Part shown: positions 62,155 through 64,000 of the stretch, one piece after another | How positions within the stretch are numbered: position 1 is the first letter of the stretch | How the letters are laid out: every line of letters begins with the position of its first letter | From: Svornostia abyssi | GTDB lineage: Bacteria > Actinomycetota > Thermoleophilia > Solirubrobacterales > Solirubrobacteraceae | Direction: 5' to 3' | Assembly: GCA_024666565.1 (NCBI GenBank) | Contig: CP088295.1 | Coordinates: 2,480,001-2,544,000 of the forward strand | DNA length: 64,000 nucleotides | Made by a program: the position numbers and the translations under genes | Notes under the pieces: generated by a model | The model's database searches: none | The model's input: only the letters and a program-made list of their open reading frames with translations | What the model was told of the DNA's origin: nothing

Positions 62155-62535
62155 ATGGCGAAGATCGAGCGCGAGTTCCACACCCCGACGAACCCGTGGA
62201 TCGACCGGTCGCCGGGCAACGACGCGCAGGTCCTCAGCGTCGACGAGGAGACCGGCGCGTTCACGCGCCTCTCCCGCCTGGCGCCGCACACCGACACCTC
62301 CCCGCAGGGCGAGCAGGTGCACGCGTGCTGGGAGGAGGTCTACATCGTGAGCGGCACGATCTACGACATCGGCCTGGACCAGTGGTTCGAGGCCGGGCAG
62401 TACGCGGTGCGCCCGCCCGGGATGAAGCACGGCCCGTGGAAGGCGGGACCCGAGGGCACGGTGATGCTCGAGTGGCGCTACGCGCTGACCGACGACCGCG
62501 AGCGCCTGCCGCGCGACCACTACGAGACGCCGTGA
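62155..62535 (+). CDS. Cupin-domain protein
   Basis: 126 residues. Single small beta barrel. Cupin motif 1 HACWEEVYIVSGTIYD supplies His and Glu ligands, motif 2 GQYAVRPPGMKHGPW the last His. Metal-dependent hydrolase, isomerase or lyase; ureidoglycine aminohydrolase and ureidoglycolate lyase belong to related cupin groups, which would suit the operon, but the match is only at the level of fold. The stop overlaps the next start. Confidence 0.83.
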   Translation: MAKIEREFHTPTNPWIDRSPGNDAQVLSVDEETGAFTRLSRLAPHTDTSPQGEQVHACWEEVYIVSGTIYDIGLDQWFEAGQYAVRPPGMKHGPWKAGPEGTVMLEWRYALTDDRERLPRDHYETP

Positions 62536-62936
62536 CCGAGCCTGCCGACATCGTGCGGGCCTGGGTCGACGCGATCAACGCGCGGGACTTCGACGCCTTC
62601 GACGAGCTGTTCGCGCCGACGTACGTCAACCATCACCGCCCGTACGCGCAGGACGACGGCGTCGCCGGCGTGCAGCGGTTCTTCATCGCGCTGTGCGACG
62701 CGCTGGACGGCTTCTCGTACGACATCGAGACGCTGCAGGCCGACGGCGAGACGGTGCGCGTCCGGCTGCGCGGCGAAGGGGTGCACACGGGGGAGGTCCT
62801 CGGCCTGGCGCCCACCGGCGAGCCGGTCGAGGTGACGGTCACGCACATCTACCGCGTGGCGGACGGGCGCATCCAGGAACGCTGGGGCGATCCCGACGAC
62901 CCGTTCGCGATCCGTCCGCTCGAGGCCCGCGCGTGA
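62532..62936 (+). CDS. NTF2-like/SnoaL-like protein
   Basis: 134 residues. Begins EPADIVRAWVDAINARDFDAFDELFAPTYVNHHRP, the helix-rich start of ester-cyclase/SnoaL-like proteins (core VRAWVDAINARDFDAFDELF), and ends VEVTVTHIYRVADGRIQERWGDPDDP, the strand pair of the cone-shaped fold. May be a cyclase, dehydratase or hydrolase for a small carbonyl compound. GTG start overlaps the cupin stop; its stop overlaps the amidohydrolase start. Confidence 0.83.
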   Translation: MTEPADIVRAWVDAINARDFDAFDELFAPTYVNHHRPYAQDDGVAGVQRFFIALCDALDGFSYDIETLQADGETVRVRLRGEGVHTGEVLGLAPTGEPVEVTVTHIYRVADGRIQERWGDPDDPFAIRPLEARA

Positions 62937-64000
62937 GCGCGACGCTGCTCGCCGGCGTCCTGCTGGCCAACGGGTCGCGTGCGGACGTGGTGCTGCGCGA
63001 CGACACGATCGCCGCGGTCGCGATGCCGGGCACGGTGGCGGCGGACGGCGCCGCGCGCGTCGACGGCGCCCGCCGGCTGCTGCTGCCCGGCCTCGTCAAC
63101 GCCCACTTCCACTCCAGCGAGAACTGGTTCAAGGGGCGCTTCGACCGGCTGCCCCTCGAGCCGTGGATGCTCTTCAGCTACCCGCCGCTGCTCGCCCCCC
63201 GAGCAGACCCCCGACGAGGTCTACCTGCGCACGCTGCTCGGCGCGTGCGAGCTGCTGCGCGGCGGCTGCACGACCGTCGTCGACTTCCTCTACGAGCTGC
63301 ACGGCTTCACCGGCGCGACCGTCGACGCCGTCGTGCGGGCCTATCGCGACGCGGGACTCCGAGCGCTCGTCGTGCTCGGCATGGGCGACCTGGCGTGGGC
63401 CGAGACGGTGATCCTCGACGAGACCCGGCTCGGCGCCCGCGCGCGGGACGCGCTGGCCACGGACGCCCCGCCCAGCTGGGAGGAGTGGGAGGGCTTCGCA
63501 CGGGACATGGTGGCCGCCCACCACCGCCCGCAGGACGGGATCGCGATCGGGCTCGGGCCGTCCGGTCCGCAGCGCTGCAGCGAGGCGATGCTCGCGGGCT
63601 GCACGGCGCTCGCTCGTGAGCTGGAGCTGTGCGTGCACATCCACGTGCTCGAGACGCGCATGCAGGCCGAGACCGGCATGCGCCGCTGGGGCACGACGCT
63701 GCCGGCACGGCTGGACGAGATCGGCTTCCTGGGCCCCGAGGTCTGCTTCGAGCACGCGATCTGGCTGACCGGCGACGACGTCGCGCGCATGGCCGGACGT
63801 GACGTCCGGGTGGCCCACAACCCGGTGAGCAACCTCAAACTCGGCAGCGGGATCTGCGACGTGCGTGCCCTGCGCGGCGCGGGCATCAGCGTGGGCCTGG
63901 GCACGGACGGCGCGTCGTCGAACGACGGCAGCGACATGCTCGCGTGCGTGAAGACCGGTGCGCTGCTGCACCGCGGGCCCGACACCGACTTCGAGAGCTG
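62933..64000 (+). CDS. Amidohydrolase (TrzN/AtzA/guanine-deaminase-like), partial and frameshifted
   Basis: Runs off the right edge. One C removed from the C6 run at 63195-63200 restores the frame (LFSYPPLLAPEQTPDEVYL). Metal-dependent TIM-barrel deaminase/dechlorinase family: LPGLVNAHFHSSENWFKG (HxH pair), LCVHIHVLETRMQAE (third His), VCFEHAIWLTGDDV (fourth) and GLGTDGASSNDGSDML with the catalytic Asp. HxH followed by SSEN is closest to the AtzA/TrzN/8-oxoguanine deaminase group, which remove amino or halide groups from triazine or purine rings. GTG start overlaps the upstream stop. At least 355 residues are present. Confidence 0.87.

Overview
The window is a very GC-rich, gene-dense stretch of a bacterial chromosome. 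It looks like a high-GC actinobacterium, most plausibly of the Thermoleophilia (Solirubrobacter, Conexibacter or Patulibacter type). That placement is inferred from the secreted proteins with PKD, Ig-like and RTX repeats, the FtsE-FtsX-CtpA order, the PspC-type two-component system, and many genes whose -10 box lies only 6-11 nt before the start codon. I saw no rRNA, tRNA, tmRNA, CRISPR array, insertion sequence or prophage. No gap between genes exceeds about 300 bases; the longest, about 200 bases, lies before the gene at 48789.

Layout. 1-6345: a divergent NAD(P)-binding protein and M20 hydrolase, then a cell-envelope sugar operon (LCP transferase, UDP-glucose dehydrogenase, NDP-sugar pyrophosphorylase, sugar-phosphate isomerase). 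6491-14036: a soluble globin-coupled chemoreceptor, a MerR regulator overlapping S-adenosylhomocysteinase, a Baeyer-Villiger-type monooxygenase, an FAD oxidoreductase and a second, divergent SAH-hydrolase-like gene. 14087-27095: a secreted PKD protein, a second sugar nucleotidyltransferase, CtaG, ComF, HPF, SecA, a glycosyltransferase pair, a small secreted protein, RF2 and a PLP decarboxylase. 27076-33359: two tandem methyltransferases divergent from a tocopherol-cyclase-like gene, NadC-NadA, a HEAT-repeat protein and a degenerate nucleotidyltransferase-like protein. 33349-38475: an M16 protease, an acyltransferase and a PspC/LiaF-HK-RR envelope-stress module. 38654-43437: FtsE, FtsX, CtpA and RNase R. 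43443-52473: a secreted protein, two tandem membrane HD-GYP proteins sharing a structured leader element, an MFS transporter and a large secreted propeller/Ig/RTX protein. 52476-56404: a class-III aminotransferase, a methyltransferase, a glycosyltransferase and SmpB. 56490-64000: a long co-directional catabolic cluster behind a perfect inverted-repeat operator. It holds an ABC importer, a 62-residue orphan protein, amidase, NodB-type deacetylase/allantoinase-like protein, RidA, cupin, NTF2-like protein and an amidohydrolase that runs off the window.

Sequence quality. At least nine genes, including secA, rnr and nadC, are broken by a single-base indel in a short G or C run. Restoring one base gives full-length products in every case, so these are more likely assembly errors than pseudogenes. 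Coordinates for these genes span the restored reading frame.

The most original signals are the catabolic cluster at the right end with its operator, the paired stem-loop element in front of the two HD-GYP genes, the widespread leaderless promoter geometry, and the second SAH-hydrolase homologue that lacks the catalytic lysine.
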